Position numbers and translations under genes: made by a program. From Gelidibacter algens (GTDB lineage Bacteria > Bacteroidota > Bacteroidia > Flavobacteriales > Flavobacteriaceae), in NCBI RefSeq assembly GCF_001678675.1, contig NZ_LZRN01000016.1, positions 1 to 64,000 of the forward strand: a DNA stretch of 64,000 nt, read 5' to 3'. Positions 17,831 through 27,387 of the stretch are shown here, one piece after another. The notes beneath the pieces are model-generated. The model searched no databases. It had not been told where the DNA came from and saw nothing but the letters and a program-made list of their open reading frames with translations. Each line of letters begins with the position of its first letter. The stretch's first letter is position 1.

Positions 17831-18946
17831 ATGAAAAAAGTTGCACTTATTACAGGAATTACAGGTCAGGATGGTGCCTACCTTGCCGAATTTCTATTGA
17901 ACAAAGACTATGAAGTCCACGGTGTCAAAAGACGCTCTTCCTTGTTCAATACCGATAGAATCGATCATTTATACCAAGATCCGCATGAGAAAAATCGCGA
18001 TTTTTTTCTGCATTATGGTGATTTGACCGACAGTACCAATTTGATCCGATTGGTGAAGGACATTCAACCTGATGAGATTTATAATTTAGCAGCCATGAGC
18101 CATGTTGGGGTCTCTTTTGAAATCCCAGAATATACCGGAAATACCGATGGCCTTGGAACGCTCAGAATATTGGAAGCCGTCCGTTTGTTGGGTATGGAGC
18201 AAAAAACCCGAATCTATCAAGCCTCTACTTCAGAGCTTTATGGCAAGGTGCAAGAAGTACCACAAACCGAGACCACACCTTTTTATCCGCGCTCTCCGTA
18301 TGCCGTGGCTAAAATGTATGCGTATTGGATTACGGTCAATTATAGGGAAGCCTATAATATGTTTGCGTGTAATGGAATCCTGTTCAATCACGAATCGCCA
18401 ATTAGGGGAGAAACATTTGTGACCCGTAAAATCACCAGAGCGGTCTCTCGGATTGCTCTTGGCTTGCAGGATAAAGTGTATTTGGGGAATTTGGATGCCA
18501 AAAGAGATTGGGGCCATGCCAAGGATTATGTGAGGATGATGTGGATGATCCTTCAGGCTGATGAAGCTGAAGATTGGGTCATCGCCACCGGAAAGACAAC
18601 CACAGTAAGGGATTTTGTAAAAATGGCCTTTGCTGAAGTCGGTATTGATGTGGTCTTTAAAGGCACAGGCGTGGAAGAAAAGGCGTTTGTGAGTGCGTGT
18701 CACAATCCCGAATTTCAATTGCCTGAGGGTATGGAAGTGGTGAATGTGGATCCTAAATATTTCAGGCCTACAGAAGTTGATCTTTTAATAGGCGACGCTT
18801 CAAAAGCCAAGAATAAATTAGGCTGGGTACCGCAATTGGATTTGCAGGATTTGGTCAAGGATATGATGCAAAGTGATGTCAAACTGATGCAGAAAGAGCA
18901 GTACTTAAAAGAAGGCGGCCACAAAACGCTTAATTATTTTGAATAA
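17831..18946 (+). CDS. gmd: GDP-mannose 4,6-dehydratase
   Basis: This enzyme converts GDP-D-mannose to GDP-4-keto-6-deoxy-D-mannose, the first step to GDP-L-fucose. It is an extended short-chain dehydrogenase: NADP-binding [11 protein letters not shown] at residues 8-18, the [16 protein letters not shown] block, the [11 protein letters not shown] segment with the catalytic Thr/Ser-Glu region, and the SPYAVAKMY Tyr-x3-Lys motif near 156. The length is normal (371 residues). I prefer the ATG at 17831 over the GTG at 17822 because it begins directly with the Rossmann strand. A weak promoter (TTTG 17735-17738, TATAGTTG 17761-17768) lies upstream. fcl follows after two bases. Confidence 0.96.
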   Translation: MKKVALITGITGQDGAYLAEFLLNKDYEVHGVKRRSSLFNTDRIDHLYQDPHEKNRDFFLHYGDLTDSTNLIRLVKDIQPDEIYNLAAMSHVGVSFEIPEYTGNTDGLGTLRILEAVRLLGMEQKTRIYQASTSELYGKVQEVPQTETTPFYPRSPYAVAKMYAYWITVNYREAYNMFACNGILFNHESPIRGETFVTRKITRAVSRIALGLQDKVYLGNLDAKRDWGHAKDYVRMMWMILQADEAEDWVIATGKTTTVRDFVKMAFAEVGIDVVFKGTGVEEKAFVSACHNPEFQLPEGMEVVNVDPKYFRPTEVDLLIGDASKAKNKLGWVPQLDLQDLVKDMMQSDVKLMQKEQYLKEGGHKTLNYFE

Positions 18947-18948
18947 GG

Positions 18949-19896
18949 ATGACTAAAGACGGTAAAATATATATTGCTGGCCATAGGGGAATGGTAGGTT
19001 CTGCGGTTTGGCGGGCCTTAAGTGCCTTGGGGTATCACAATCTTATCGGGAAAACAAGTAAGGAACTCGATTTGCGCAATCAAGCTGAGGTGAATGCCTT
19101 TTATGAACGTGAGCAACCAGAAGTGGTGATTGACGCTGCTGCGAAAGTGGGAGGCATTTTAGCCAACAGTGAGCATCCCTATCCGTTTTTGATGGAGAAT
19201 CTTCAAATTCAGAATAACTTGATTGACGGGGCACATCATCACAAGGTAGAGAAATTTATCTTTTTGGGGAGTTCTTGTATTTATCCGAAGCTGGCACCGC
19301 AGCCATTAAAAGAAGATTATTTACTGACCGATAGTTTAGAGCCCACAAATGAGTGGTATGCTATTGCAAAAATAGCGGGCGTTAAGGCTTGTGAAGCCAT
19401 CCGAAAACAATATCAGAAGGATTTTGTGAGCTTAATGCCGACCAATCTCTACGGGCCCCATGATAATTTTGATCTGAAATCGTCGCACGTGTTGCCGGCA
19501 ATGCTCAGAAAGTTCCATGATGCCAAATTGAACAATGAGACGGTAACCCTTTGGGGAAGCGGTACTCCTATGCGCGAGTTTTTGCACGTAGATGATCTGG
19601 CGCGGGCGGTCGTGTATGCGGTTGAAAACGTGCTTCCAGAACATTTATACAATGTGGGTACGGGAACCGATGTGACCATTAAAGACCTGGCAGATACCAT
19701 TCAGGCTATTGTTGGGCATGAAGGCGCTATTGATTGGGATAGCTCCAAACCTGATGGCACGCCTCGTAAGTTAATGGACGTGTCAAAATTGAACCAACAG
19801 GGCTGGCAGGCCAATATTGATTTAAAGTCTGGAATTGAAATGACGTATGCTTGGTTTCTTGAGAATGAAGGCGCTGTGAAGGAGGTCAAATTGTGA
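18949..19896 (+). CDS. fcl: GDP-L-fucose synthase
   Basis: This epimerase-reductase makes GDP-L-fucose from the Gmd product using NADPH. It shows the GHRGMVGSAVWRAL nucleotide-binding turn at residues 12-25, the GSSCIYPK catalytic Ser/Cys region near 110, WYAIAKIAG (Tyr-x3-Lys) near 136 and MREFLHVDDLA near 210. All are diagnostic for Fcl/WcaG. It is translationally close-coupled to gmd (2-base gap). Together they supply L-fucose for the polysaccharide. It is followed by a very long degenerate heptamer array, so this two-gene unit ends here. Confidence 0.96.
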   Translation: MTKDGKIYIAGHRGMVGSAVWRALSALGYHNLIGKTSKELDLRNQAEVNAFYEREQPEVVIDAAAKVGGILANSEHPYPFLMENLQIQNNLIDGAHHHKVEKFIFLGSSCIYPKLAPQPLKEDYLLTDSLEPTNEWYAIAKIAGVKACEAIRKQYQKDFVSLMPTNLYGPHDNFDLKSSHVLPAMLRKFHDAKLNNETVTLWGSGTPMREFLHVDDLARAVVYAVENVLPEHLYNVGTGTDVTIKDLADTIQAIVGHEGAIDWDSSKPDGTPRKLMDVSKLNQQGWQANIDLKSGIEMTYAWFLENEGAVKEVKL

Positions 19897-19926
19897 AAGG
19901 AGATTTTAGATGTTCGATCGCTTTGC

Positions 19927-20716
19927 TATTAGACGTTAGATGTTAGATGTTAGATTGCTTTGTTGTTGGAAGAATGACTGATGAATAGCGAGTAACGAAT
20001 AACGAATGATGAATTTCGAATAACGAATAACGAATAACGAATGATGAATATCGAATAACGAATATCGAATAACGAATATCGAATAACGAATATCGAATAA
20101 CGAATATCGAATAACGAATATCGAATAACGGATAACAGATAACGGATAACGATTAACAGATAACGAATAACGAATAACGAATGATGAATATCGAATAACG
20201 AATATCGAATAACGAATATCGAATAACGAATATCGAATAACGAATATCGAATAACGGATAACAGATAACGATTAACAGATAACGAATAACGAATATCGAA
20301 TAACGAATAACGAATGATGAATAACGAATATCGAATAACGAATATCGAATAACGAATATCGAATAACGGATAACAGATAACGGATAACAGATAACGAATA
20401 ACGGATAACAGATAACGAATAACGAATAACAAATAAGGAATATCGAACAACGAACAACGAATATCGAATAACGAATAACGAATAACGAATAACGAATAAC
20501 GAATAACGAATATCGGATAACGAATATCGGATAACGGATAACAGATAACGGATAACAGATAACAGATAACGGATAACGGATAACGAATATCGAATAACGA
20601 ATAACGAATAACGAATATCGAATAACGGATAACAGATAACGGATAACGAATAACGACTACTGAATTTCGAATAATTAATGTCGAATATCGAATAAAAATA
20701 AATAATAGAAATAACA
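19927..20716. repeat. About 0.75-kb degenerate heptanucleotide array
   Basis: Roughly 100 consecutive 7-bp units run from about 19979 to 20700, based on GAATAAC with variants GAATATC, GAATGAT, GATAACG/A and GAATTTC. A short TTAGATG array sits just before, at about 19934-19956. The 7-bp phase is kept almost throughout while the word drifts, and blocks of units recur in higher-order order. Because the period is not a multiple of three and the words lack stops on one strand, long spurious frames run through it on the minus strand. It separates fcl from ugd; I see no gene in it. Confidence 0.95.
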
Positions 20717-20799
20717 AATGTCGGGACTGCCAATTCCCCTAGAGGTTATAGGGCTTGACAGAAAAACAAGAAGACAACACTGCTAATAATCAATAAAAA

Positions 20800-22191
20800 A
20801 TGAAAGTTAAAAATATTTGCTGTATCGGTGCTGGGTACGTTGGCGGACCTACCATGGCCGTCATCGCTCAAAAAAATCCGGATATTAAAGTAACGGTGGT
20901 GGATATCAACGCCTCCCGAATTGCGGCTTGGAACCATGACGATTTGGAGCAACTTCCTATTTATGAACCAGGATTGGACAAGGTTGTTGCGGAAGCCAGA
21001 AACAGGAACTTATTTTTTAGTACAGACGTTGATGCGGCGATTGAAGCGGCGGATATGGTTTTTATTTCAGTGAATACGCCCACCAAAACCTACGGAAAAG
21101 GGAAGGGCATGGCGGCCGATTTAAAATACATCGAGCTTTGTGCACGACAAATTGCAAGGGTTGCCAAATCAGATAAAATCATTGTGGAAAAATCCACTTT
21201 ACCCGTTAGAACAGCCCAGGCCATTAAAAGTATTTTACACAATACCGGCAATGGGGTCAAATTTCAAATTCTGTCAAACCCAGAATTTTTAGCGGAAGGT
21301 ACCGCTGTTGCCGATTTGATGGCGCCAGACCGGGTTTTGATTGGTGGCGAACAAACCGAAGACGGCTTTAAGGCCATCCAAGCTTTGGTCAACATTTACG
21401 CCACTTGGGTGCCTCAAGAAAATATCTTGACTACCAACCTTTGGTCGTCAGAATTATCAAAATTAACCGCCAACGCATTTTTGGCACAACGCGTCTCTTC
21501 TATCAATGCCCTATCCGAATTATGTGAAGTGACCGGCGCTGATGTCAACGAGGTGGCCAACGCGATTGGAAAAGACAGCAGAATCGGACCTAAATTTTTA
21601 AAAGCGTCTGTCGGTTTTGGAGGCTCTTGTTTTCAAAAGGATATTTTGAACTTGGTATATATCGCAAAATCTTATGGCTTGGATGCGGTGGCCGATTATT
21701 GGGAACAAGTGATCATCATGAACGACCATCAAAAACACCGCTTTGCTTCCAAAATCATTCAAACCTTATACAATACCATTTCAGGAAAGAAAATCGCATT
21801 TTTAGGCTGGGCCTTTAAAAAAGATACGAATGACACGCGGGAGTCGGCCGCTATTTATGTGGCAGACCAACTTCTGGAAGAGCAAGCTTCTATTGTCGTA
21901 TTTGACCCGAAAGTGACCAAACAAAAAATGCAAAGCGACCTTAATTATCTCAACACACGTTCTGAAGAAGATAACGCACAGTATCTGACCACAGTTCCTG
22001 AGCCTTATGAAGCCTGTAAAGACGCACATGCCATCGCGATATTGACCGAGTGGGATGAGTTTAAAACCTACGACTGGCAGCGCATTTATGACCAGATGCA
22101 AAAACCGGCCTTTGTGTTTGATGGCCGTGGTATTTTAGATCAGTCACAATTAAAAACTATAGGATTCCAAGTCTATGTCATCGGAAAATAA
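20800..22191 (+). CDS. ugd: UDP-glucose 6-dehydrogenase
   Basis: This enzyme oxidises UDP-glucose twice to UDP-glucuronate with NAD. It has the N-terminal Rossmann turn [14 protein letters not shown] (residues 9-22), [10 protein letters not shown] near 130, [12 protein letters not shown] near 166, the catalytic-Cys loop [13 protein letters not shown] near 272 and [14 protein letters not shown] near 340. The long form (463 residues) with [11 protein letters not shown] near 48 is of the animal-type subgroup that is frequent in Bacteroidota. The gene end overlaps the next gene by 17 bases, linking UDP-glucuronate production to its 4-epimerisation. Confidence 0.95.
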   Translation: MKVKNICCIGAGYVGGPTMAVIAQKNPDIKVTVVDINASRIAAWNHDDLEQLPIYEPGLDKVVAEARNRNLFFSTDVDAAIEAADMVFISVNTPTKTYGKGKGMAADLKYIELCARQIARVAKSDKIIVEKSTLPVRTAQAIKSILHNTGNGVKFQILSNPEFLAEGTAVADLMAPDRVLIGGEQTEDGFKAIQALVNIYATWVPQENILTTNLWSSELSKLTANAFLAQRVSSINALSELCEVTGADVNEVANAIGKDSRIGPKFLKASVGFGGSCFQKDILNLVYIAKSYGLDAVADYWEQVIIMNDHQKHRFASKIIQTLYNTISGKKIAFLGWAFKKDTNDTRESAAIYVADQLLEEQASIVVFDPKVTKQKMQSDLNYLNTRSEEDNAQYLTTVPEPYEACKDAHAIAILTEWDEFKTYDWQRIYDQMQKPAFVFDGRGILDQSQLKTIGFQVYVIGK

Positions 22192-23224
22192 CAGCCTTTC
22201 AAAAACCATCTTGGTAACCGGCGCCGCTGGCTTTATCGGCTTCCACGTATCCAAAGCCTTATTGGCATTGGGCCATAAGGTTGTTGGGATCGATAATCTT
22301 AACGATTATTATGATGTCAATTTAAAACTGGCACGATTGGCCGAGTTGGGGATAGACAAGGAAGAAGCCATTCAAGATCTGAATGTTACGTCAAGTACCA
22401 CTCATGATAGCAAAATGATATTCCTCAAAATGAATTTGGAAGACCGAAAGGCGCTCCCAGAGTTATTTAAGAAGTACAACTTTGATGTGGTCTGCAATTT
22501 GGCGGCCCAAGCGGGCGTGCGGTATTCCTTGGAAAATCCTGAAGCCTATGCCGATAGCAATTTGACGGGTTTTTTAAATGTCTTGGAATGTTGTCGCCAT
22601 ACAAAAGTTCCGAAGTTGGTCTATGCCAGCAGCTCCAGTATTTACGGGAACAGTGATGCGGTGCCTTTTGAGGAAACGGCCAATGTAGACCATCCCATCA
22701 GTCTTTACGCCGCCACCAAAAAGGCCAATGAACTGATGGCACATGCCTACAGTCATTTGTATGGTTTTGAAACGATCGGCCTCCGATTTTTCACGGTCTA
22801 CGGCCCTTGGGGACGACCAGATATGGCCATGTTTTTATTTACGGAAGCCATTATCAACGGCCAACCTGTTAAGGTATTTAATAATGGCGATCTCTCTCGA
22901 GACTTCACCTATATTGATGATATTGTTTCTGGGATTCTTGCAACGCTTTTAGAAACTTCGGATAATACCTCGCTTTACAAACTCTACAATATTGGCAACA
23001 GTCAGCCTGTCCAACTTTTAGAATATATTGAGGCTATTGAAACCGCACTGGACAAAACCGCCATTAAAGAAATGCTGCCGATGCAACCGGGAGATGTCAA
23101 ACAGACTTATGCCAACGTCAACCTGTTGAAAAAAGATTTTAAGTACCAGCCTAAAACGGAAGTGACCCAAGGGATTGCTGCTTTTGTGGCGTGGTATAAG
23201 GGGTTTTATGATATCGGGCGGTAA
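22175..23224 (+). CDS. UDP-glucuronate 4-epimerase (CapI-type)
   Basis: This is an extended short-chain epimerase that should interconvert UDP-glucuronate and UDP-galacturonate. The motifs are [16 protein letters not shown] near residue 15, [13 protein letters not shown] near 40, [15 protein letters not shown] near 108, YASSSSIYG near 148, the YAATKKANE Tyr-x3-Lys site near 178, and [14 protein letters not shown] near 207. The AGVRYS and GPWGRPDMA segments are typical of the GlcA 4-epimerase branch rather than GalE. It overlaps ugd in another frame, so the pair is likely co-translated. The ATG at 22175 gives a ~10-residue leader before the Rossmann strand; later starts are possible. Confidence 0.9.
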   Translation: MSSENNSLSKTILVTGAAGFIGFHVSKALLALGHKVVGIDNLNDYYDVNLKLARLAELGIDKEEAIQDLNVTSSTTHDSKMIFLKMNLEDRKALPELFKKYNFDVVCNLAAQAGVRYSLENPEAYADSNLTGFLNVLECCRHTKVPKLVYASSSSIYGNSDAVPFEETANVDHPISLYAATKKANELMAHAYSHLYGFETIGLRFFTVYGPWGRPDMAMFLFTEAIINGQPVKVFNNGDLSRDFTYIDDIVSGILATLLETSDNTSLYKLYNIGNSQPVQLLEYIEAIETALDKTAIKEMLPMQPGDVKQTYANVNLLKKDFKYQPKTEVTQGIAAFVAWYKGFYDIGR

Positions 23225-23736
23225 TTTAAATGAGTGAGGTATGAGCGCGGCAACTTGTCAATAGTAAATTGCCTGCCCGACTGCAGCTTTTGCGAAGGCG
23301 GGAACTTGAAGTGTGTTCTAAACAAGAAACAAGAAACAAGAAACTAGAAGCTAGAAGCTAGAAGCTAGAAGCTAGAAGTGGGAAGCGGAAAGCCAAATGG
23401 TAAAATTTTAAAATTCCAAGTTCCAACTGCCAAATCATCATCGTGAGCGTCATTGCGAGTGAGGTACGAGCGCGGCAATCTGACTGTTGTTAGTAGAAAT
23501 TGGATTAAGCTTGAATTGGAAGTTGAAACACCAAATGACAACTCCTTAAAAATGTTAATTTGAAGTCTGCGGAAATCTGCGTTATCTGCGGGAAATTTTT
23601 TGAGTGAAGTAGTCGTTTTTGGAGTGAATCTCCGAGTCCGCAAAGTGAACAAGTTGAAATTGAAATTGAACTTGAACTTGAAGTGTGTTCTAAACAAGAA
23701 ACCTGAAACCTGAAACCTGAAACCCCCTTTAACCCC
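23225..23736. repeat. Repeat-filled gap: heptamer arrays and dispersed palindromic elements
   Basis: No gene. It holds a partial then a full copy (about 23447-23493) of the dispersed element GCGTCATTGCGAG...GCGGCAATCTG. It also has an ATTGCCTGCCCG...GAAGGCGGG element (about 23261-23301), 7-bp arrays of ACAAGAA and GCTAGAA (about 23322-23390), a CTGCGGAAATCTGCG element near 23568, a 6-bp TTGAAA-type tract near 23654-23682, and ACCTGAA units just before the next ATG. Confidence 0.85.
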
Positions 23737-24693
23737 ATGAAAAATTTCGCACTAATCGGTGCATCTGGCTATATCGCGCCACGGCACATGAAAGCCATTA
23801 AAGATACCGGCAACACCTTGGTGGCTGCTTTGGATCCTTATGACGGCATTGGGGTGATGGACAGTTATTTTCCACAGGCCAGTTTTTTTACGGAGTTTGA
23901 ACGCTTTGACCGCTTTGTGGACAAATGGCGCAGAGACAGTGGGAATAAAATCGATTATGTGTCTATCTGCTCACCAAACTATTTGCATGATTCGCATATT
24001 CGGTTTGCCTTGCGCAGTGGTGCCGATGCCATTTCTGAAAAACCTTTGGTGCTCAATCCGTGGAATATAGATCAGCTGAAAGTCATTGAAAAGGAGACCG
24101 GAAAAAAGATCCACAACGTGCTTCAGTTACGCCTGCATCCAACATTGATCGCTTTAAAAGAGAAGATTGGAGCGGAGTTAAAAAACAACCCAGACAAAGT
24201 CTATGACATTGACCTGACCTATTTGACCTCAAGAGGCAAATGGTATTTTGTATCCTGGAAAGGGGACGAATCAAAATCAGGAGGGATTGCCTCCAACATC
24301 GGCGTTCATTTTTTTGATATGCTCAGTTGGATTTTTGGAGCTGTTACAGAAAATATCGTTCACATAAAAACGGCAGACACAAATGCCGGTTATTTAAAAT
24401 TAAAGCACGCCAATGTGCGGTGGTTTTTATCCGTAAACCACGACCATATTCCGGACGCGGTTAAGAATAAGGGACTTTCTACGTATCGTTCAATCACAGT
24501 AAACGGTGAAGACATAGAATTTAGCGGTGGCTTTACAGACCTGCATACCAAAAGTTATGAAGCCATATTAAAAGGCGACGGGTTCGGACTTGATGATGCT
24601 TATGGCTCCATCACTACCGTTTCTGCCATCAGAAACTTGGATCCTGTTGGATTAAAAGGCGATTACCATCCGTTTTGTAAAAAGATGAAATGA
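23737..24693 (+). CDS. Gfo/Idh/MocA oxidoreductase, WbpB/WlbA-type
   Basis: This enzyme probably oxidises C3 of UDP-N-acetylglucosaminuronate, the first committed step to 2,3-diacetamido-2,3-dideoxy uronic acids. It shows the Rossmann start NFALIGASGYIAPRHMKAI, IDYVSICSPNYLHDSHI near residue 72, and the family lysine in ISEKPLVLNPWN near 95. A C-terminal sugar domain follows with GKWYFVSWKGDESKSGGIASNIGVHFFDML near 170-200. The IAPRHMKAI and WYFVSWKG segments are those of the WbpB/WlbA branch. It is flanked on both sides by repeats and pairs functionally with the acetyltransferase at 24945. The aminotransferase that should act between them (WbpE/WlbC) is not in the window. Confidence 0.85.
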   Translation: MKNFALIGASGYIAPRHMKAIKDTGNTLVAALDPYDGIGVMDSYFPQASFFTEFERFDRFVDKWRRDSGNKIDYVSICSPNYLHDSHIRFALRSGADAISEKPLVLNPWNIDQLKVIEKETGKKIHNVLQLRLHPTLIALKEKIGAELKNNPDKVYDIDLTYLTSRGKWYFVSWKGDESKSGGIASNIGVHFFDMLSWIFGAVTENIVHIKTADTNAGYLKLKHANVRWFLSVNHDHIPDAVKNKGLSTYRSITVNGEDIEFSGGFTDLHTKSYEAILKGDGFGLDDAYGSITTVSAIRNLDPVGLKGDYHPFCKKMK

Positions 24694-24944
24694 GTTAAAT
24701 CTCAAATTCCAAATTGCAAGTACCAAATACCAAGTGCCAAGTACCAAGTACCAAGCACCAAATTCCAATTGATAAATCATAATCGTGAGCGTCATTGCGA
24801 GTGAAGCACGAGCGCGGTAATCTGTCTGTTGTTAGGAGGAAAATGAAATCATTTCCCGCAGATGACGCAGATGCTCGCAGATCTTAGTTTAGAAACAAGA
24901 AACAAGAAACAAGAAACACCAAACACCAAACCCAACCCATTCCT
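24694..24944. repeat. Repeat gap between the WbpB-like and WbpD-like genes
   Basis: It contains a CAAGTAC/CAAATTC 7-bp array (about 24703-24770), another copy of the GCGTCATTGCGAG element (about 24789-24838), and ACAAGAA/ACACCAA heptamers running up to the next start codon. No gene is seen. Confidence 0.85.
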
Positions 24945-25523
24945 ATGAGTGATTTTTTTGTCCACGACTCCAGTTATATAGATGCCGATGTCACTATCGG
25001 AAAAGACACCAAAATCTGGCATTTCAGTCATATTATGGCACATACCACCATAGGCGACAATTGTTCCTTCGGGCAAAATTGTGTGGTGGGGCCTAATGTT
25101 GTCATTGGTAATAATGTCAAAGTTCAGAACAACATCTCTATTTACGAAGGGGTGGAAGTGGAAGATGATGTGTTTATTGGTCCGTCCGTAGTTTTTACCA
25201 ATGTGATCAATCCGCGGAGTTTTATTGTCAGGAAGCAGGAGTTTCGAAAAACGCTGTTAAAAAAAGGCGTTTCTATTGGCGCCAATGCGACTATTATTTG
25301 TGGAAATACTCTTGGTGAATATGCCTTTATCGGCTCAGGAACTGTAGTTACCAAAGATGTTCCCAATTTTGCCTTGGTTGTGGGGAATCCTGGGCGTCGA
25401 ATAGGCTGGGTGAGTAGAGTTGGGCATATGTTGACGTTTAATGAACAGCAGGTGGCCACATGTCCAGAGACTGGGGAGACGTATCAGTTGAAAGAGGATG
25501 AGGTTGTTGCATTGAGAGGATGA
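24945..25523 (+). CDS. Hexapeptide-repeat N-acetyltransferase, WbpD/WlbB-type
   Basis: This left-handed beta-helix acyltransferase has 192 residues. Hexapeptide turns run from residue ~12 to ~150 (YIDADVTIGKDTKIWHF, IGDNCSFGQNCVVGPNVVIG, VEVEDDVFIGPSVVFTN, VSIGANATIICG, YAFIGSGTVVTKDVP) and the protein ends in VVGNPGRRIGWVSRVG. The KIWHF, FTNVINPR and NPGRRIGWVS segments are characteristic of WbpD/WlbB. That enzyme acetylates the 3-amino group of UDP-2-acetamido-3-amino-2,3-dideoxyglucuronate. The WbpB-like gene upstream supports that reaction. A different 3- or 4-amino sugar substrate (FdtC/QdtC-like) remains possible because the aminotransferase is absent here. Confidence 0.85.
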   Translation: MSDFFVHDSSYIDADVTIGKDTKIWHFSHIMAHTTIGDNCSFGQNCVVGPNVVIGNNVKVQNNISIYEGVEVEDDVFIGPSVVFTNVINPRSFIVRKQEFRKTLLKKGVSIGANATIICGNTLGEYAFIGSGTVVTKDVPNFALVVGNPGRRIGWVSRVGHMLTFNEQQVATCPETGETYQLKEDEVVALRG

Positions 25524-26268
25524 AATTGAAATTGAAATTGCCTGCCCGTCCGTAGCTTTTGCGAACCTGACTGTCGGCAGACAGAGGCGGGAAATTGAAT
25601 TTTGTTCTAAATATGAAACAAGAAACACAAAGCCAGAAGCCAGAAGCCAGAAGCTGGAAGCACGAACCACCCCCTAAGCGTCATTGCGAGTGAGGTACGA
25701 GCGCGGCAATCTGTCAGTTGTTAGGAGTAAATTGCCTGCCCGTCCGTAGCTTTTGAGAAGGCGGGAATTTGAACTTGAACTTGAAATTGAAATTGAATTT
25801 TTTCTAAATAAGAAACAAGAAACAAGAAACAAGAAACAAGAAACAAGAAACACGAAGCTAGAAGCTAGAAGCTGGAAGCACGAACCTCCACCTAAGCGTC
25901 ATTGCGAGTGAGGAACGAGCGCGGCAATCTGTCTGTTGTTAAGATTAAATTGCCTGTCCGACCGTAGCATTTGCGAACCTGCCTGTCGGCAAATAGGGGC
26001 GGGAATTCAAAGCTGAAAGACCAAATGACAACCCCCTAAAGTATTAGTATCGCTATTTTAACTTAAAGTCTGCGGAAATCTGCGCTATCTGCGGGAAATT
26101 TTTAAGTAAAGCAGTAGGTTCTTAAGTGGGCACTTCGACTGCGCTCAGTGTGACAGCAGGTTGAAGTTGAATTTGAAGTTGAATTTGAAGTTGAAGTTGA
26201 AATTGAAGCGTGTTCTAAACCCGAAACCCGAAACAAGAAACAAGAAACAAGAAACTAACAACCCAATA
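25524..26268. repeat. 0.74-kb repeat mosaic upstream of cysQ
   Basis: This gap has no gene. It carries two more copies of the GCGTCATTGCGAG element (about 25677-25727 and 25896-25942) and at least three ATTGCCTGCCCG/GGCGGG elements (about 25536, 25731, 25947). It has long GAAACAA and GAAGCTA/GAAGCCA 7-bp arrays (about 25615-25660, 25806-25880, 26225-26255), a CTGCGGAAATCTGCG element near 26071, and TTGAAA/TTGAAC hexamer tracts. The order of elements is similar to that in 23225-23736, as if a block had been copied. Confidence 0.85.
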
Positions 26269-27054
26269 GTGAACCTAAAAACCGCCATAACCGCAGCCTT
26301 AGAAGCAGGAAAAGTAATTCTTGACATCTATCATTCCGATGACTTTGGAGTGGCACTTAAAGATGATAAGTCACCTTTAACTAAAGCAGACATCGCGGCT
26401 CATAATATGATCATCGCTTATCTTAATGAGACTGGCATTCCTATTCTTTCAGAAGAAGGGAATTCCATACCCTACAACGTTCGGAAAGACTGGAAGCAGT
26501 TGTGGATTGTAGATCCATTGGACGGTACCAAAGAGTTCATTAAACGCAATGGCGAATTTACCGTCAATATCGCGCTGATAGAAAATCAGAAACCAGTTTT
26601 GGGCGTTATTTTCGTTCCGGTCTCAGGAGAGCTGTATTTTTCAACAAAAGAAACTGGTGCTTTCAAAGTCACCGTAGATCTCAACAATTTTGAAGTAGAT
26701 GCTTTGATGGAAAAATGTGTGAAGTTACCAATCCAAAGAGAAGATAAAACTTTTACTATCCTGGCGAGCCGCTCACACAGGTCTGTTGAAACTGATGACT
26801 ATATCAACGCCATGCGCATAAAGCACGGTACAGTGAATTTGATATCCAAAGGCAGTTCGTTAAAGTTTTGTATGGTTGCAGAAGGGCTGGCCGATTGCTA
26901 CCCACGTTTTGGACCAACGATGGAGTGGGATACCGCTGCAGGACAAGCTATTTGTGAACATGCGGGTTTTGAAGTTATGGATTGGGAAACTCAAAAAACC
27001 ATGTTATACAATAGGGAGGCGCTTCTGAATAACTGGTTTGTGGTGGGAAAATAA
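26269..27054 (+). CDS. cysQ: 3'(2'),5'-bisphosphate nucleotidase CysQ
   Basis: This inositol-monophosphatase-fold enzyme hydrolyses 3'-phosphoadenosine 5'-phosphate, a by-product of sulfate activation and sulfation. Metal-site motifs are present: KDDKSPLTKADIAAH near residue 30, ILSEEG near 60, WIVDPLDGTKEFIKRNGEFTVNIALI near 80, and the GPTMEWDTAAGQAI C-terminal site near 220. I place the start at the GTG at 26269, giving 261 residues, the usual length. The frame stays open upstream only because it runs through a repeat tract, and the extra residues there (Leu/Lys alternation) are not protein-like. A hairpin terminator follows. Its presence inside a polysaccharide locus hints at sulfated sugars or is incidental. 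Confidence 0.93.
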   Translation: MNLKTAITAALEAGKVILDIYHSDDFGVALKDDKSPLTKADIAAHNMIIAYLNETGIPILSEEGNSIPYNVRKDWKQLWIVDPLDGTKEFIKRNGEFTVNIALIENQKPVLGVIFVPVSGELYFSTKETGAFKVTVDLNNFEVDALMEKCVKLPIQREDKTFTILASRSHRSVETDDYINAMRIKHGTVNLISKGSSLKFCMVAEGLADCYPRFGPTMEWDTAAGQAICEHAGFEVMDWETQKTMLYNREALLNNWFVVGK

Positions 27055-27387
27055 TTAAATGGATAAAATAGGGGATTCTCAATATTATTGTAGTTTTGCA
27101 GGCTTTTAAAAACGCTTTTAATAGCGTTTTGTCTTTTAGGATAAGTAATTGTATGTCATCATATTAATTAATTTAATGTGAGTGATGGTGGCGAAGCCAT
27201 TCCTAAAGATGCTTTGCTATAAATTAAAGGATGGAACCAAAAGTCAGGACTAAATCAATTACTATGGTTAGGCCAACAACAAAAATAATATTCGTTTTGT
27301 TAAAATGAACATACATCAAACGAAAATATACCTAAACCCAAAATTAAACCATACAATCATCCCATCTCCTTTTGTAATACCTATCAA
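27055..27387. other. Gap with terminator before the acyltransferase operon
   Basis: This 333-bp gap holds the cysQ terminator (27108-27135) and an AT-rich stretch likely to carry the promoter of the long operon beginning at 27388. I could not pick a convincing -33/-7 pair. It includes GATGGTGGCGAAGCCATTCC (about 27184-27203), a short imperfect palindrome whose core GGCGAAGCCAT also occurs at about 17792. Confidence 0.4.
27108..27135 (+). terminator. Hairpin terminator after cysQ
   Basis: AAAACGCT and AGCGTTTT form an 8-bp stem with a 6-base loop, followed by GTCTTTT. It lies 54 bases past the stop of cysQ. Confidence 0.7.

Noticed and set aside
18230-18718. 162-codon minus-strand frame within gmd
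   Set aside because: It is antisense to a clear full-length GDP-mannose dehydratase and has no family character.
19927-20716. CRISPR array
   Set aside because: Units are 7 bp without unique spacers, and no cas gene is in the window.
19950-20733. Long open frames (up to 255 codons) on the minus strand reading repeated IRYSLFVIRYSLFD
   Set aside because: They are translations of the GAATAAC heptamer array in different frames. The periodic 7-residue pattern follows from the repeat and there is no start-site or family evidence.
26161-26268. Upstream start for cysQ giving 36 extra residues
   Set aside because: The extra residues come from TTGAAG and GAAACAA repeats. The GTG at 26269 gives the normal CysQ length.
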